DNA of 64,000 bases from Branchipolynoe longqiensis (GCA_030323885.1 CM059193.1:90101825-90165824); one strand, 5' to 3'; shown: positions 50,916 to 62,640, counted from the stretch's first letter. Notes: a model not told the origin generated them from the letters alone. A program made the numbers and translations.

Positions 50916-51312
50916 CTATTACCAAAGACCCTATAATACTAAGACGGTTCACTCAGCCTGTACTGTGTGATCAAAATGATCAAACCTACCACTTGGTGCA
51001 CTGGCTGTTCTCTTGGTTAAACAGTTGCTATATTATATGTATAAATGTATACATGAATGTGAAAGATGTGTGATGATGGTGATGCTGATGATGATGCTGA
51101 TGATGATGTGTATTTGTTCATAGCAATTTCATATTGATGTGTATTCATACTTACATATCTAATGTATAATATAATTGTATGTGTTTACATGTGAAACACC
51201 AACCAGCAGCCGGGCTGATCAAACCCACCACAAGGTGGCACTGCAAAATTTACATTACCATGGGAGAGATAGGGAGTGAGCTGTGTTAGTATTATAGGGT
51301 CTTTGCTATTAC
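50916..51312. mobile_element. TIR element with 27-bp ends
   Basis: tattaccaaagaccctataa at the left and ttatagggtctttgctatta at the right pair over 27 bp; the next 100 bp also pair loosely (accacttggtg / caccacaaggtggc). No coding capacity. Confidence 0.7.
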
Positions 51313-52189
51313 CTAGCATGACATGTTTCACACACCCCCGCACAAACAACACACCCACATCCACGCACACGCGCACACATACACACATGAGCTGAGAGAC
51401 ACCACCTCCCTGGGGGGGGGGGGGGGGGGGCGGTGCATGCCGGTTCTTAGCTGGTATCAGCACCACGCGACTGCTTCTCAGAGCCTCGCCATCACGTCTC
51501 AACAAATCGAGCACGTGACCTCCGCGTCTCGTCGGGAATTATCGCTCAGCGGACGTGAGCGTGCCCTCGCACAGTCGACACAGCGCCCCCCCCCCCCCCA
51601 AAAAAGAGCAAAAAAAAAGAAGCAAATACACAAAGCCAGTGCCTGCCATTACCAAGCTAACGGGGCTAGCTTGGGATTTTTAGACGGTACGCGGATGGAA
51701 TAAAACGCTATCAGAATACAACTCAATGGAATAAGATGCTAGTAGAATAAAGCACGTTGGAATGAAACGCTATGAGACATCATATATTTTAATAACAGAA
51801 AATGTGCAATCTCAGAGGTGATACGCAGCTGCATACATGGAAGCTAGGCCCCTGGATGCCCTGTGCCACACACTGCTAACACTCAGCACCTTACCACCAC
51901 TGCAACTCACACATACACGAGTCATGAGCAGTGGGGGTTGATGTGCTGTCCTTTATTATGGGTTCTTTAACACTTACTAAACATTCACTTAGTTCTCGTC
52001 TAGATGCAGGTCATTGAAGCTGTCTTTATAGTGTTTTGTCCAATGAATCTACCAAGATTTTATTTTAGTCACTTTCCACAAATTTTAAAAAGAAAGTTGG
52101 TGATCACCCTTTTGGAAATAAGAATCTGGGTAAGGTGGGTGGTTTTTATTTTTATTTCGCCATTTATATGTTGCCCATCATTCCCTTGA
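51313..52189. other. unassigned, with G and C homopolymers
   Basis: Holds a ca-rich tract, a run of 18 G at 51,413, a run of 14 C at 51,586 and four loosely repeated gaataaaacgctat motifs at 51,700-51,775. No gene recognised. Confidence 0.5.
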
Positions 52190-52975
52190 GCAAATTGCTA
52201 TAGTTTGTTGTGTGAATTTTTAGTGCATCCCTTTTCCAGTCATTCATTTCAGCAAATAGTGGTTTGTGAATTGTTAGTGCATCCCTTCATCACCCATTCC
52301 CTTGGGCACATTGCCATATTGATTTGTGAAGTGTTAGTGCAGCCCTTTACCTGTCATTTCCTTGTGCAAATTGCCATAGTGATGTGTGAAATGTTAGTGC
52401 ATTCATTTGCCCGTCATTTACTTGTGCAAATTGCCATAGTGATGTGTGAAGTGTGAGTGATTCCATTTGGCCATCATTTACTCTTGCAAATTGCCATAGT
52501 GATGTGTGAAGTGTTAGTGCATCCATTTGCCCGTCATTTCCTTGTCAAATTGCAATAGTGATATTTGACGTGTTAGTGCATCCATGTTCCCGTCATTTCC
52601 TTGGGCAAATTGCCATAGTGATGTCTGAAGTGTTAGTGATTCCATTTGGCCATCATTTACTCGTGCAAATTGCCATAGTGATGTGTGAAGTGTTAGTGCA
52701 TCCATTTGCCCGTCATTTCCTTGTCAAATTGCAATAGTGATATTTGACGTGTTAGTGCATCCATGTGCCCGTCATTTCCTTGGGCAAATTGCCATAGTGA
52801 TGTCTGAAGTGTTAGTGATTCCATTTGGCCCTCAATTACTCGTGCAAATTGCCATATTGATGTGTGAAGTGTTAGTGCATCCATTCGCCCGTTGTCATAG
52901 GGGTTTGTGAATTGTTAATGTTCCCCTTTGCCCGTCATTCCCTTGATCAAATTGCCATAGTGGTTTGTGAATTGT
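52190..52975. repeat. 60-bp satellite, 13 copies, with a trimer superrepeat
   Basis: Unit agtgatgtgtgaagtgttag plus tgcatccatttgcccgtcat plus ttccttgtgcaaattgccat. Three consecutive units with private variants (ttgtcaaattgcaatag; gatatttgacg; gatgtctgaag) at 52,501-52,679 are repeated at 52,680-52,858. Confidence 0.92.
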
Positions 52976-53004
52976 TTGAAAACTCCTCTAGCAAACTTAC
53001 CGGA

Positions 53005-53322
53005 TGCGTTGGCCAAATTGGTGGAGTGCAGGCTTCTGATTTGGAAGCTTGCGAATTTGACTCCTGGTCGAGTCAAGCCAATGACTTACAAAATCTATGC
53101 ATATTTCTACCTAGCCTGGTGTTCGACATTACTAGGATAGGCAAGGACTGGTTAGCACATTGTCAGAATAATGTGACTGGGTGAGACATAGGGTCATAGT
53201 GCCAGCTGATGCCTGTTCCCCCAGTGTGGCAGCACTATAAAGGGACCACGAGTGCGCAATCTCACAAGTAGGTAGCCATCCTGATATGACCTTAGGTGTT
53301 GCCCGGACACATAATTCACAAA
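53005..53322 (+). repeat. SINE long subfamily, divergent head
   Basis: Head gcgttggccaaattggtgga with cgaatttgactcc, usual body, tail gatatgaccttaggtgttgc. Confidence 0.8.
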
Positions 53323-53380
53323 AGCCCTCAACAAATAGTCTGGCCAACACTAGCAGCTGTAAGTAAAACAACACCTCTTA

Positions 53381-53974
53381 AGCCGTGTTCAAACGGGCTA
53401 TATAAATCGATTCGTAGAAAGCGACTTGCCTAGTTCGACGCACATTTCGCGTGTGAACGGGTGTCTGAGTCGAATTAGGGCTGAATCAATTTCTGTGATG
53501 CGCATACTGTAAACCACTTCTCGAGGTAGTTTACGTGAGTCGATTTTTGTGAATCGATTTATTTTGTCCGTGTGGACGCAATAAGGCGGATTAAGGACGT
53601 CACATGCATGCGCAGTCGATACCTTAGTGTGTTGACTTTCCGGTCGATCAAAAGCGCATATTATATAATTTAGTCTATTAAACCGCTGGCTGTGCACAGA
53701 TATTTTTGTCATCATTTATTTTTAGGGTTTCACTGCCCAGCAGAAGTTTTGACCGTTCCAAACCAATACGATTCATTAAATACATATCTAGGTCGAACCC
53801 ACTCTCTCGTGGTGATGTCGCCTAACCGAAAACTGGCGCTGGTCAGCCTGGACTTGCCCATGCGCAGATATCGACTTCCGGCCCAAGTAGTGCCCGTGTG
53901 AACGGGCAGCTAATTTGACTCCTGCTATCCGCCTTGGCTGAATCGCTTTAGATTTTGCCCGTGTGAACACGGCT
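53381..53974. mobile_element. 594-bp MITE, TTA target (PIF/Harbinger-like)
   Basis: agccgtgttcaaacgggcta and the inverse of gcccgtgtgaacacggct form the TIR. TTA flanks both ends (53,378-53,380 and 53,975-53,977). Subterminal gtgtgaacggg motifs recur at 53,452 and 53,897. TTA duplications are typical of PIF/Harbinger. No transposase. Confidence 0.8.
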
Positions 53975-53977
53975 TTA

Positions 53978-54276
53978 GATTGGTTGGTTGTTGGAGCTTT
54001 AAGTCCTGGCAACATCTAAGGTCATAACAGTATGGGCGCCTAGTTGTGACAGTGCGCACTCATGGCAACTTTATTGTGCTGTCCCACTGGGAAATCATGC
54101 CGTTGGTACAATACCCAATATCCCACTCAGTCCCGTTATCCTGACGCTGAGCTAACCAGTCCTTCCCCTTTCTTATTAATGCTAAGTATTAATTTCATAA
54201 GTCGTTGGTTTGACTCGACCGGGAACCAAACTCCCGAACTCCCCCATGCGAGTCACCATGATTTGGTCACCACACC
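53978..54276 (-). repeat. SINE long subfamily
   Basis: Tail ggttggttgttggagcttta at the left; head degenerate at the right. It starts one base after the TTA duplication of the MITE. Confidence 0.82.
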
Positions 54277-54278
54277 CG

Positions 54279-54448
54279 GTGGCATCACTATAAAGCGGCC
54301 ATGAGTGTGCACTGTCAAAAGTCACCCCCAATGGATTAAGTCTAGTTGTTGTGATAGGGGGGTCGTTAAACAAACAAAATCTCACAAGTCAGTACCCATC
54401 CTGATATGACCTTAGGTTGTTACCCGGGCGAAAAACTCCAAGAATCAC
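54279..54448 (+). repeat. SINE 3' half with a 56-bp interruption
   Basis: The segment ggcatcactataaagcggcc to cactgtcaaaagtc, then about 56 foreign bases, then ctcacaagtcagtacccatc and the tail. Opposite orientation to its left neighbour. Confidence 0.65.
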
Positions 54449-54604
54449 CAAAGAAACAAACCCGCAAACTCTACCAGCAGTTAGTAAACCAACATTACAG
54501 CTCAGAAGCAGGTCACCAACAATATGCCAAAACTAATCAAGAAGCCGTAAATGTTTAGTTTGATTTTGTTTGTTTGTTTGTTTGAGGTTTACTTCCTGTT
54601 TAAC

Positions 54605-54918
54605 AGACGGGATGGCCGAATGAGGTAGAGCGTCCGTCTCCCATGCTGGTAGATCGTGACCCTGGTTGAGTCAAACCAATGACTTAAAAATTGATACTTG
54701 TTGCTTCCTAGCTTGGTGATCGGCATTAACAGGATAGGGCAGCGACTGGTTGGCTCAGTTTCAGGGATAATGTGACTGAGTGGGATATTAGGTGATGGTG
54801 CCGGCAGCCTGGTTTCCCAGTGGGACAGCACTATAAAGTCACCATGAGTGTGCACTGTCACAAGTCGGTACCCATCCTGATATGACCTTAGATGTTGCTA
54901 GAATGTAAAACAACAACA
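54605..54918 (+). repeat. SINE long subfamily, near full length
   Basis: The head agacgggatggccgaatgag is the best-preserved A-box region in the window. There is a small B-box deletion (gatcgtgaccctggttgag). Tail gatatgaccttagatgttgc, then gtaaaacaacaaca. Confidence 0.9.
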
Positions 54919-55261
54919 TTTACTTTCCGATTATTTGTTGGTAAATGTTGGCTACTTTAGTGACTAGGCTGTGTTATTGTTAGTAAGACGTTGCCCTACA
55001 TTGTAGCTAGGCCTGCTTTCAAGGCCCGCCAGGCATGTTGTATGTCACGTGACCACCTTCTGTTCCCCTTTTGTTCTGTGTGTGGCAAATTCATAGCAGC
55101 AAAAAGCGAATACTGTGGAAAGCTGATATTAACGCTACATAGTTTGATGGAAGCGTCAACATTTCTTTTCAAACTGAAGCATTTAGATAGTTTTGACTCT
55201 ACACATTCAAGCTGCATAGTCCGATGAAGTAGCACATTTTCAAAACCAAAGCAATAGAACC

Positions 55262-55342
55262 TGCCAGTTAAGCTGGAAAGTACCCGACTAGAGTGGTTCC
55301 AGATTCTGCCGATAGATGTCACTAGCTTAACTGGTGGGGTGT
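55262..55342. repeat. 75-bp hairpin repeat, copy a
   Basis: Starts ccagttaagct and ends agcttaactgg, a terminal dyad, with cccgactagagtggttccag inside. Repeated at 55,915-55,988 in the same orientation. Confidence 0.7.
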
Positions 55343-55409
55343 AATACATGTGAAGAGGGCGCTGGTGAAACACAGAAGAAAAATACAATATAGTTGTCTT
55401 TGTGATATA

Positions 55410-55800
55410 TATATATATATATATATTATTTAGTTATTACAGGTTAACAACATGAGACATATGTAGCTGGATTGAGTAGAGACTCTGGCTGGCCCAAAAG
55501 ACCTATCGTTTATTAAACACAAACATTCTTAAAGCTAGAGTTCAGAATCAAATGCACCCACTGGAGGGGAAAACCGTTGGAAGCTGGAGAAAGCATGCCA
55601 ACACCCCACCCCCTCACCCCCCACCCGTGGGCTTAAGCAGCTGGCCAGACGCCAGGCTGCTGTAGCTGCTGTACCCACATAACCAGTGTGCCGGTGAGAG
55701 GATCGCAGGTTCGGATCTAGCAGACACAATACTACATAATAGGTTCCATATTAAATAATATGTGTATAATGCGTACACTGCAGATATATATATATATATA
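55410..55800 (+). mobile_element. TA-flanked element with tRNA-like segment, copy 2
   Basis: (TA)n on both sides. Includes gtacccacataaccagtgtg and B-box-like ggttcggatct. Inverted relative to 37,905-38,300. Confidence 0.7.
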
Positions 55801-55914
55801 TATTATAAGGGTAACATCTTGATGCATGTTGTGATATGAATATCTGAATATAATCTAGCATTTTATTATTTGTCCAAGCATTCTTTATGGAGATATAGCC
55901 TGTGGATTCATAAG

Positions 55915-55988
55915 TAGTCAGGGAAACGACCCGACTAGGGTGGTTCCAAATTCTGCCGATAGATGTCGCTAGCTTAACTGGCGGGGTC
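55915..55988. repeat. 75-bp hairpin repeat, copy b
   Basis: cccgactagggtggttccaa to agcttaactggcgggg; direct repeat of 55,262-55,342, bracketing the TA-flanked element. Confidence 0.7.
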
Positions 55989-56137
55989 TATTATCTAGAT
56001 TGTATGCTCCATATCTAACTTGGACATCGATGCACCTATTAAGCATTTATTGGACAATTGATTCTGCATAGAAGGGAACACTGAGCCAGTTTAATAGAAC
56101 CTGTTACTGCAGGAACCTATCATATCAGAGTGTTTGG

Positions 56138-56555
56138 TAGATAGAAGATTCACCCGGTACTTGTAGTACACGGGTGAAGGACAACGTAGTGTAAATACAG
56201 GCGAAAATAGCTTTAGTATGGAACATAAACTAGAAACTGTCGCTCCAGTATCAAATGGCTACCCATATAGGCACAGAGTTGGTGAAATGGGCGAGAATGC
56301 AAAAAGACAACATGGCGGCCAGAGAACGCCGTCGATTTCACTTTTAAATTGCATTAAAGTATATGTTTTATTATATTTTCCAACTCATAAGTAGGGGGGA
56401 AACATGAAGACATATACAAAGAATAAATGTTGCTTCTTAGATTGTGAAATTAGGTTCTCATAAAGACTCATTTCATTAGCCCGATTTTTCGACCATTTTT
56501 ATATAAGGCTGGTCTTAACCCGTGTACTGCGAGTACTGGGTGAATCCTTTATCGA
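56138..56555. mobile_element. 418-bp MITE with perfect 9-bp target duplication, copy 2
   Basis: AGTGTTTGG at 56,129-56,137 and 56,556-56,564. TIR tagatagaagattcacccgg. The interior (tgcaaaaagacaacatggcg) is the reverse complement of 47,530-47,560. Confidence 0.9.
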
Positions 56556-56756
56556 AGTGTTTGGGTGCTTGTTAAATCTCATTTGACATGTTGGCACCAC
56601 AAATATCTCAAAACTTAGCCGTTTAAAATATAAGTTCCTTCAAACTAAGGCAAAGTCAATAATAATGAATATATTTGTCTCAGAAAAATGACAGAAACTA
56701 AAAACCATCGGACTATGCGACTTTAAACTGAACTACTGGTGCACTTAGTAAATATT

Positions 56757-56958
56757 TGTACTTTTATTTTTTGTCGGTACATTAGCTGTTTAAGCAGGGC
56801 TAATTTCAGTCGCAGATGATTGGTCTTCCTTATTCCACTGCTCCTTGCCCTATCCTAGTAATGCCGAGTGTCTGGCTAGGAAGTGACAAGTATTAATCTA
56901 TAAGTCATTGGTTTGACTCGACTAGGATTCGAACCCACGATCTACCAATACGGGACAC
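56757..56958 (-). repeat. SINE short subfamily
   Basis: 3' end gtacattagctgtttaagca and cttccttattccactgctcc, body, B box aggattcgaaccca; the last part of the head is missing. Confidence 0.8.
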
Positions 56959-57190
56959 AGGATTACTGCATTGAAGAAATACTATAGGGTCATACACAGT
57001 TTTCAACATTGTCACGGTCGGACAACAGGGGGTATGCAGTCAGCGTCAGTCAAGTATTACTTTAAAAAATGTTGGTATTTTGAGGTGTACTTTAGACTCT
57101 ATAATAACATACAGATGTGTACCAAGTGTTGTGGGGGGGGGGGAGGAGTCTGGGGGGGGGGGGTGTGGACCAGTATTATGCTTTGTACTA

Positions 57191-57372
57191 GATAGGACTG
57201 GTTAGTACAGTATCAGGATAATGTGACTGAGTGAGAAATTTGGTCAAGGTGCTGGTGGTGTGGTCTACCAGTAGGGCAGCACTATAAAGTCACCATGAGT
57301 GTGCACTGTCGGAAGTATGTACCTATCCTGATATGGCCTGTTGCTAGGACGTAAAATATTAACAACAGTTGT
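57191..57372 (+). repeat. SINE body and tail, 5'-truncated
   Basis: The segment gactggttagtacagtatca to gatatggcctgttgctagga. Preceded by two G runs (57,131 and 57,153). Confidence 0.75.
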
Positions 57373-57612
57373 AAAGATCTGATATAAAATACAACAAACA
57401 AACAAACAATCATAACTGAGGTATTTATTGACTCGTTATAATATTAATCTTACAATTGCAAGAGTTATTGGTTTAACTTACATATTCTCTTCTGGCTAAT
57501 CTAGGCCTTAATGGGCCCCTAATGCCAGCTTGTTATAGCAAAAAAGAACATTTTGTTACACACACATGTGGTTCGAAGGCGCACTGAAGTCTTATAATTG
57601 TGGGTGTCCTCT

Positions 57613-57792
57613 TCAATGTCTGTACAGCCTTCTCTCAAATGCTTCTACCGTTGGTGCTTCAGCCACTTGGTCTGGGAGACTGTTCCATGGATCTGTCACT
57701 CAAAAGAAAAATGAATGCTTCCTAACCTCGAGTCTGGCCCTCTCCGTGAAGATCTTATACCACTGGCCTCTGGTGTTACTGTTTGTTCTGAG
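57613..57792 (-). pseudogene. LINE reverse transcriptase C-terminus
   Basis: The minus-strand frame gives RGQWYKIFTERARLEVRKH, then a TGA, then VTDPWNSLPDQVAEAPTVEA and FERRLYRH before the terminal stop at 57,613. This is the conserved end of many LINE polymerases (WNSLPxxV..AxSVxxFKxxL). Only about 60 codons survive. Different family from the other LINEs here. Confidence 0.75.
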
Positions 57793-58641
57793 GTTTTATT
57801 GAGCAGTTAAAGTTGCATTTTGGGTCAGTCCTACTAATAAAAGAAGACAAATACAGTAGTAGGGCCTTCGACAGAGAGGCTTTCGCATTGCTGGCTTGCT
57901 TAGCTGTGAAGAGACATTAGCGACCTGTGTCGGATAGTGGAGAAAGTTTGAAAACCCTCTGGCTATTCGGGCGGGTAGAAGGTCAACTCGTCTGTCCATT
58001 GGAATATGAGTCCTTTGCACATCGAGTGGGGGAGAAAGGGCGCTTCTCTAATCCCAGCAAAATCAAACGCTGTGTGAACATTGTCAGCAATGTTTACTTC
58101 AAAATAGCGCCATCAGTTATCATTTCATGACGTCATCAACATAGTGGGTCGGTTGTAAAAAGTAATGGTTGTGAAACAGTTCACTTTTGTTTTCCTGGAG
58201 AGCTGCATTGCTGGCAAATGAAACTTGTTCCCATAATTACGTCACATTTTAGATTTCAAAAACATAAATCGGAGATGTAATGAACCATTAAATACTTGCA
58301 TTAAAGTACAGTCAGTATTCTTGCACACTTTACATTGCAGTATTTACTGGTATGCAAATTGATACTGTAGGTTGCTTAATGAATCTTCTATATATTTTGG
58401 TTTCTGTTATGTTTAAGCACCAATGTTTTTATTAAATATTTGAAAGTGAGGTTCCCAAAACTGTCACATGTGCTTCAGATATTAAATTTTTTAAATGTAA
58501 ATCGAATGGTGAGCGAGAATTTAACCTATTGCGAAATATTTGAATGAGTAACAGGTTATATTTCTTAATAATATATGTGGGACATATATCTGAAGCTCTC
58601 AATGCCTTTTTTAAACTGAAAGACCAGTCCACTCATACTGA
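57793..58641. other. unassigned AT-rich stretch
   Basis: Frames of 66-74 codons occur but show no recognisable content. Confidence 0.5.
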
Positions 58642-59292
58642 TGCCCTGGTCAGATCACGTTAGTGGACGTAGTTGGACATAGTGGAGGCTAACATAGTTG
58701 AACGTAGTTGAACGTAGTTGAACGTAGTTGAACGTAGTTGAACTTAGTTGAACGTAGTTGAACGTAGTTGAACGTAGTTGAACGTAGTTGAACGTAGTTG
58801 AAGGTAGTTGAACGTAGTTGAACGTAGTTGAACGTAGTTGAACGTAGTTGAACGTAGTTGAACGTAGTTGAACGTAGTTGAACGTAGTTGAACATAGTTG
58901 AACATAGTTGAACATAGTTGAACATAGTTGAGGATATTGGCATGCATATTTGTCTGTGATGTTAACTTGGTAATAACGTGGGTGAGCCATGATGTCCGAT
59001 TAAATATTTGGACATGTTCAAAAGAGTGCTACATTAGAGGCTGAATTTACATCCTGGATGCTAACATACTCTACTGTACTGTAGCATATTCTAGCATAGG
59101 CCTACTCTAGCATACTCTAGCATACTCTAGTGTGCTCTAGCGTTCTATAGCATATTTATCCGTACCAAAACCTGCCATATCTTATCGTATTTCAACTTAG
59201 TTTAACATACTTACACCACGTTTGACCCATGTTAGCCTCTACTAGGTTCACCTACGTTGAACTATGTCCACTAACATGTATGTTACCGGGGT
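58642..59292. mobile_element. foldback/TIR element with 10-bp internal repeats
   Basis: Left gccctggtcagatcacgtta, gtggacgtagttggac and gaggctaac pair with the right end (gttagcctctactaggttca, gaactatgtccactaacatg, ttaccggggtat). 58,694-58,930 holds about 23 copies of the 10-mer aacgtagttg. A short actctagcat repeat lies at 59,070-59,150. Confidence 0.8.
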
Positions 59293-59339
59293 ATACACCT
59301 TTAATTGCTGAATACAAAAATAATTGACCGAACTCAAAA

Positions 59340-59547
59340 CTAATTGGAAGCAACGCATTGTAAGATGCCCAGAACATATTGCAATTATGGATGTAATATA
59401 TGGTATCCCCAGATGTAGTATCTTATAAAACTATGTTTACCTATTGCAACAAATGAGGCAACCTCTTTTACCAATGAATATAATGTTTCCTAACAATGTG
59501 TGTAACGTTGTTTAACAACGGATGTAGCAACTTCCTACGATTGCTTC
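59340..59547. repeat. decayed left edge of the 56-bp satellite
   Basis: Diverged units (accaatgaatataatgtttc; gtagcaacttcctacgattg) continuous in phase with the main array once the SINE is removed. Confidence 0.65.
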
Positions 59548-59780
59548 TTTTTGTTTGGGGGGTACATTAGTTCTTTAAGCAAGGGAAATTTCAACCCCGG
59601 ACGATTGGTCTTCCTCATTCCAGTGCTCCTTCCCCTATCCTAATCATGCCAAGCGCATGGCTAGGAAGCGAGAAGTATCAATTTTTAAGTCATTGGTTTG
59701 ACTCAACCAGGGTTCGAACCCACGATCCCACAATCTACCAACATGGGAGATGGACGCTGTAAGCCATTCGGCCATCCCGT
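59548..59780 (-). repeat. SINE short subfamily, complete, inserted in a satellite
   Basis: 3' end ggggggtacattagttcttt at the left; B box agggttcgaaccca and head (agccattcggccatcccg) at the right. Satellite sequence resumes on both sides. Confidence 0.87.
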
Positions 59781-61625
59781 ACCAACGTGGGACAATATCT
59801 ATCCCAATGGGTGTAGCAGCTTCTAACAATTGCTTTAACGATGTGTGACAATATCTATACCAATGGATGTAGCTGTTTGTAACAATTGCTTTAACAATGC
59901 GTGACAATATCTATACCAATGGGTGTAGCAGCTTGTAACAATTGCTTTAACAATGTGTGACAATATCTATACCAATGGGTGTAGCAGCTTGTAACAATTG
60001 CTTTAACAATGTGTGACAATATCTATACCAATGGGTGTAGCAGCTTGTAACAATTGCTTTAACAATGAGTGACAATATCTATACCAATGGGTGTAGCAGC
60101 TTGTAACAATTGCTTTAACAAGGCGTGACAATATCTATACCAATGGGTGTAGCAGCTTGTAACACTTGCTTTAACAATGTGTGACAATATCTATACCAAT
60201 GGGTGTAGCAGCTTGTAACAATTGCTTTAACAATGCATGACAATCTCTATACCAATGGGTGTAGCAGCTTGTAACAATTGCTTTAACAATGAGTGACAAT
60301 ATCTATACCAATGGGTGTACCAGCTTGTAACAATTGCTTTAACAAGGCGTGACAATATATATACCAATGGGTGTAGCAGCTTGTAACAATTGCTTTAACA
60401 ATGTGTGACAATATCTATACCAATGGGTGTAGCAGCTTGTAACAATTGCTTTAACAATGCGTGACAATATCTATTCCAATGGGTGTAGCAGCTTGTAACA
60501 ATTGCTTTAACAATGTGTGACAATATCTATCCCAATGGGTGTAGCAGCTTCTAACAATTGCTTTAACAATGTGTGACAATATCTATACCAATGGATGTAG
60601 CCGTTTGTAACAATTGCTTTAACAATGCGTGACAATATCTATACCAATGGGTGTAGCAGCTTGTAACAATTGCTTTAACACTGCATGACAATATCTATAC
60701 CAATGGGTGTAGCAGCTTGTAACAATTGCTTTAACAATGCGTGACAATATCTATACCAATGGGTGTAGCAGCTTGTAACAATTGCTTTAACAATGTGTGA
60801 CAACATATATACCAATGGGTGTAGCAGCTTGTAACAATTGCTTTAACAATGCGTGACAATATCTATACCAATGGGTGTAGCAGCTTGTAACAATTGCTTT
60901 AACAATGTGTGACAACATATATACCAATGGGTGTAGCAGCTTGTAACAATTGCTTTAACAATGCGTGACAATATCTATACCAATGGGCGTAGCAGCTTGT
61001 AACAATTGCTTTAACAATGTGTGACAACATATATACCAATGGATGTAGCAGCTTGTAATGATTGCTTTAACATTGTGGGACAATATCTATACCAATGGGT
61101 GTAGCAGATTGTAATGATTGTTTTATCAACATGTTACAATATATATACCAATGGGTGTAGCAGCTTGTAATGATTGCTTTAACAACATGTTCCAATATAT
61201 ATACCAATGGCTGTAGCAGCTTGTAACAATTGCTTTAACAACATGTGACAATATAGATACCAATGGGTGTAGCAGCTTGTAATGATTGCTTTAACAATGT
61301 GGGACAATATATATACCAATGGGTGTAGCAGCTTGTAATGATTGCTTTAACAACATGTGACAATATATATACCAATGGGTGTAGCAGCTTGTAATGATTG
61401 CTTTAACAACATGTGACAATATCTATACCAATGGGCGTAGCAGCTTGTAACACTTGCTTTAACAATGTGTGACAGTATCTATCCCAATGGATGTAGCAGC
61501 TTGTAACAATTGGTCTAACAATGAGTGACAATATCTATACCAATGGGTGTAGCAGCTTGTAACAATTGCTTTAACAATGTGTGACAACATATATACCAAT
61601 GGTTGTAGCAGCTTGTAATAACGGG
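59781..61625. repeat. 56-bp satellite, about 33 copies
   Basis: Unit gtgtgacaatatctatacca plus atgggtgtagcagcttgtaa plus caattgctttaacaat. Left and central units are nearly identical; the block from 61,030 has a variant (aatgattgctttaacaacat). Alternating gcgtgacaatatctat and gtgtgacaacatatat units at 60,730-61,030 form a 112-bp dimer. Confidence 0.95.
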
Positions 61626-62357
61626 ATTTCAATATTGTAACGAGGCATGTAACAATACCAGCTTTAACTTGAATGACGAGTGAAATAAAACTATGAAAAC
61701 CACTTTAATTGCCGGACAAAATATAATTGACCAAATTTAAAATTCAAAGAGGAACAATAACCAATTGACTGGATGATTGCAATGTACCAGACTGATACTT
61801 GCAACTATTGATACACGAGTATTTTTCACATCATTTTCTCTGGACTACATTTGAGTATTGGAGGACCATGGATGGAGGACCATGCCTTGCATTGACGCTG
61901 ATTAAACAATTATTCAGCTAACTATAGCATATTGAACAAAGCCAGTGACAATAATATTGGATTGTAGCGAGTCCAATACCACTCTCATCTCTCTAGGAAA
62001 TCCATCCACCATCGCAATAGACATCATCACACAACCCCTGCTATCGACACCATCAATACTTCCCACTAATGAATAAACAAAACATTCATTAAAATGGCTC
62101 CCATGATACCGAGCGATAATAAATTGCTGAAAATAATGCATATCCAAAGACCATTACGCAATCTGGAAATGTGATGTCGTCGAGTAATACAAGAAGGCAC
62201 TGAAAATGGACTAGTAATGACTGAAACTAATTATAGCCGGATAACGCATTAAGTTTGCACCAACTGACACACCACGTGACCTGGTTCGGGGAGGGGGAGG
62301 GGTGTGTGTGGTGGGAGTATTACAATGGCCCTTTGGTGCATTCTCATTAACACTCTA
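61626..62357. other. unassigned; part repeats the left flank of the satellite
   Basis: The order ctttaattgccggacaaaat, ataattgacc, ccaattg at about 61,700 resembles 59,300-59,345 (ctttaattgctgaatacaaa, ataattgacc, ctaattg). The same unit may flank both sides of the satellite. The 77-codon minus frame at 61,914-62,147 is not recognised. Confidence 0.45.
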
Positions 62358-62640
62358 CCAGACGGGATGGCCGAATGAGTTGAGCATCCGTCTCGTGTTT
62401 TGGGAGATTGGGGGATCTGAACCCATGGGTGTGTGGATTGAAACCCTGGTCGAGTCAAACCAACAACTTAACAATCGATAATTGTCGCTTCCTAGCCAGG
62501 CGCTCAACATTATTTGGATAAGGCAGGGACTGGTTGGCTCATTGTCAGGATAATGTGACTGAGTGCGATATCAGGTCATGGTGCTGGCGGCCTGTTGTCC
62601 ATGTGTGACAGCACTATGAAGTTGTCATAAGCGTGCAATC
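62358..62640 (+). repeat. SINE long subfamily lacking its tail
   Basis: Head agacgggatggccgaatgag, with a duplicated B-box region, and body as far as cataagcgtgcaatc; the tail is replaced by an inverted head. Confidence 0.82.

Larger units (their letters stand above)
55207..56726. mobile_element. MITE, TTAA family (T2), copy 4, heavily nested
   Basis: Left aagctgcatagtccgatgaa (55,208), right accatcggactatgcgact then TTAA (56,726). Interrupted by about 650 bp bounded by two copies of gattctgccgatagatgtc, and by the 9-bp-duplication MITE at 56,138. Joining the outer parts gives the same order as copies 1-3. Confidence 0.75.

Noticed and set aside
49779..50936. 385-codon frame rich in Pro, His and Thr
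   Set aside because: Runs from a TIR element into a C-rich minisatellite.
54605..54680. Genuine tRNA gene
   Set aside because: Continues into the SINE body and tail and lacks a proper acceptor stem; many dispersed copies.
59781..61625. CRISPR-like regular repeat
   Set aside because: Whole 56-bp units are conserved; no variable spacers.
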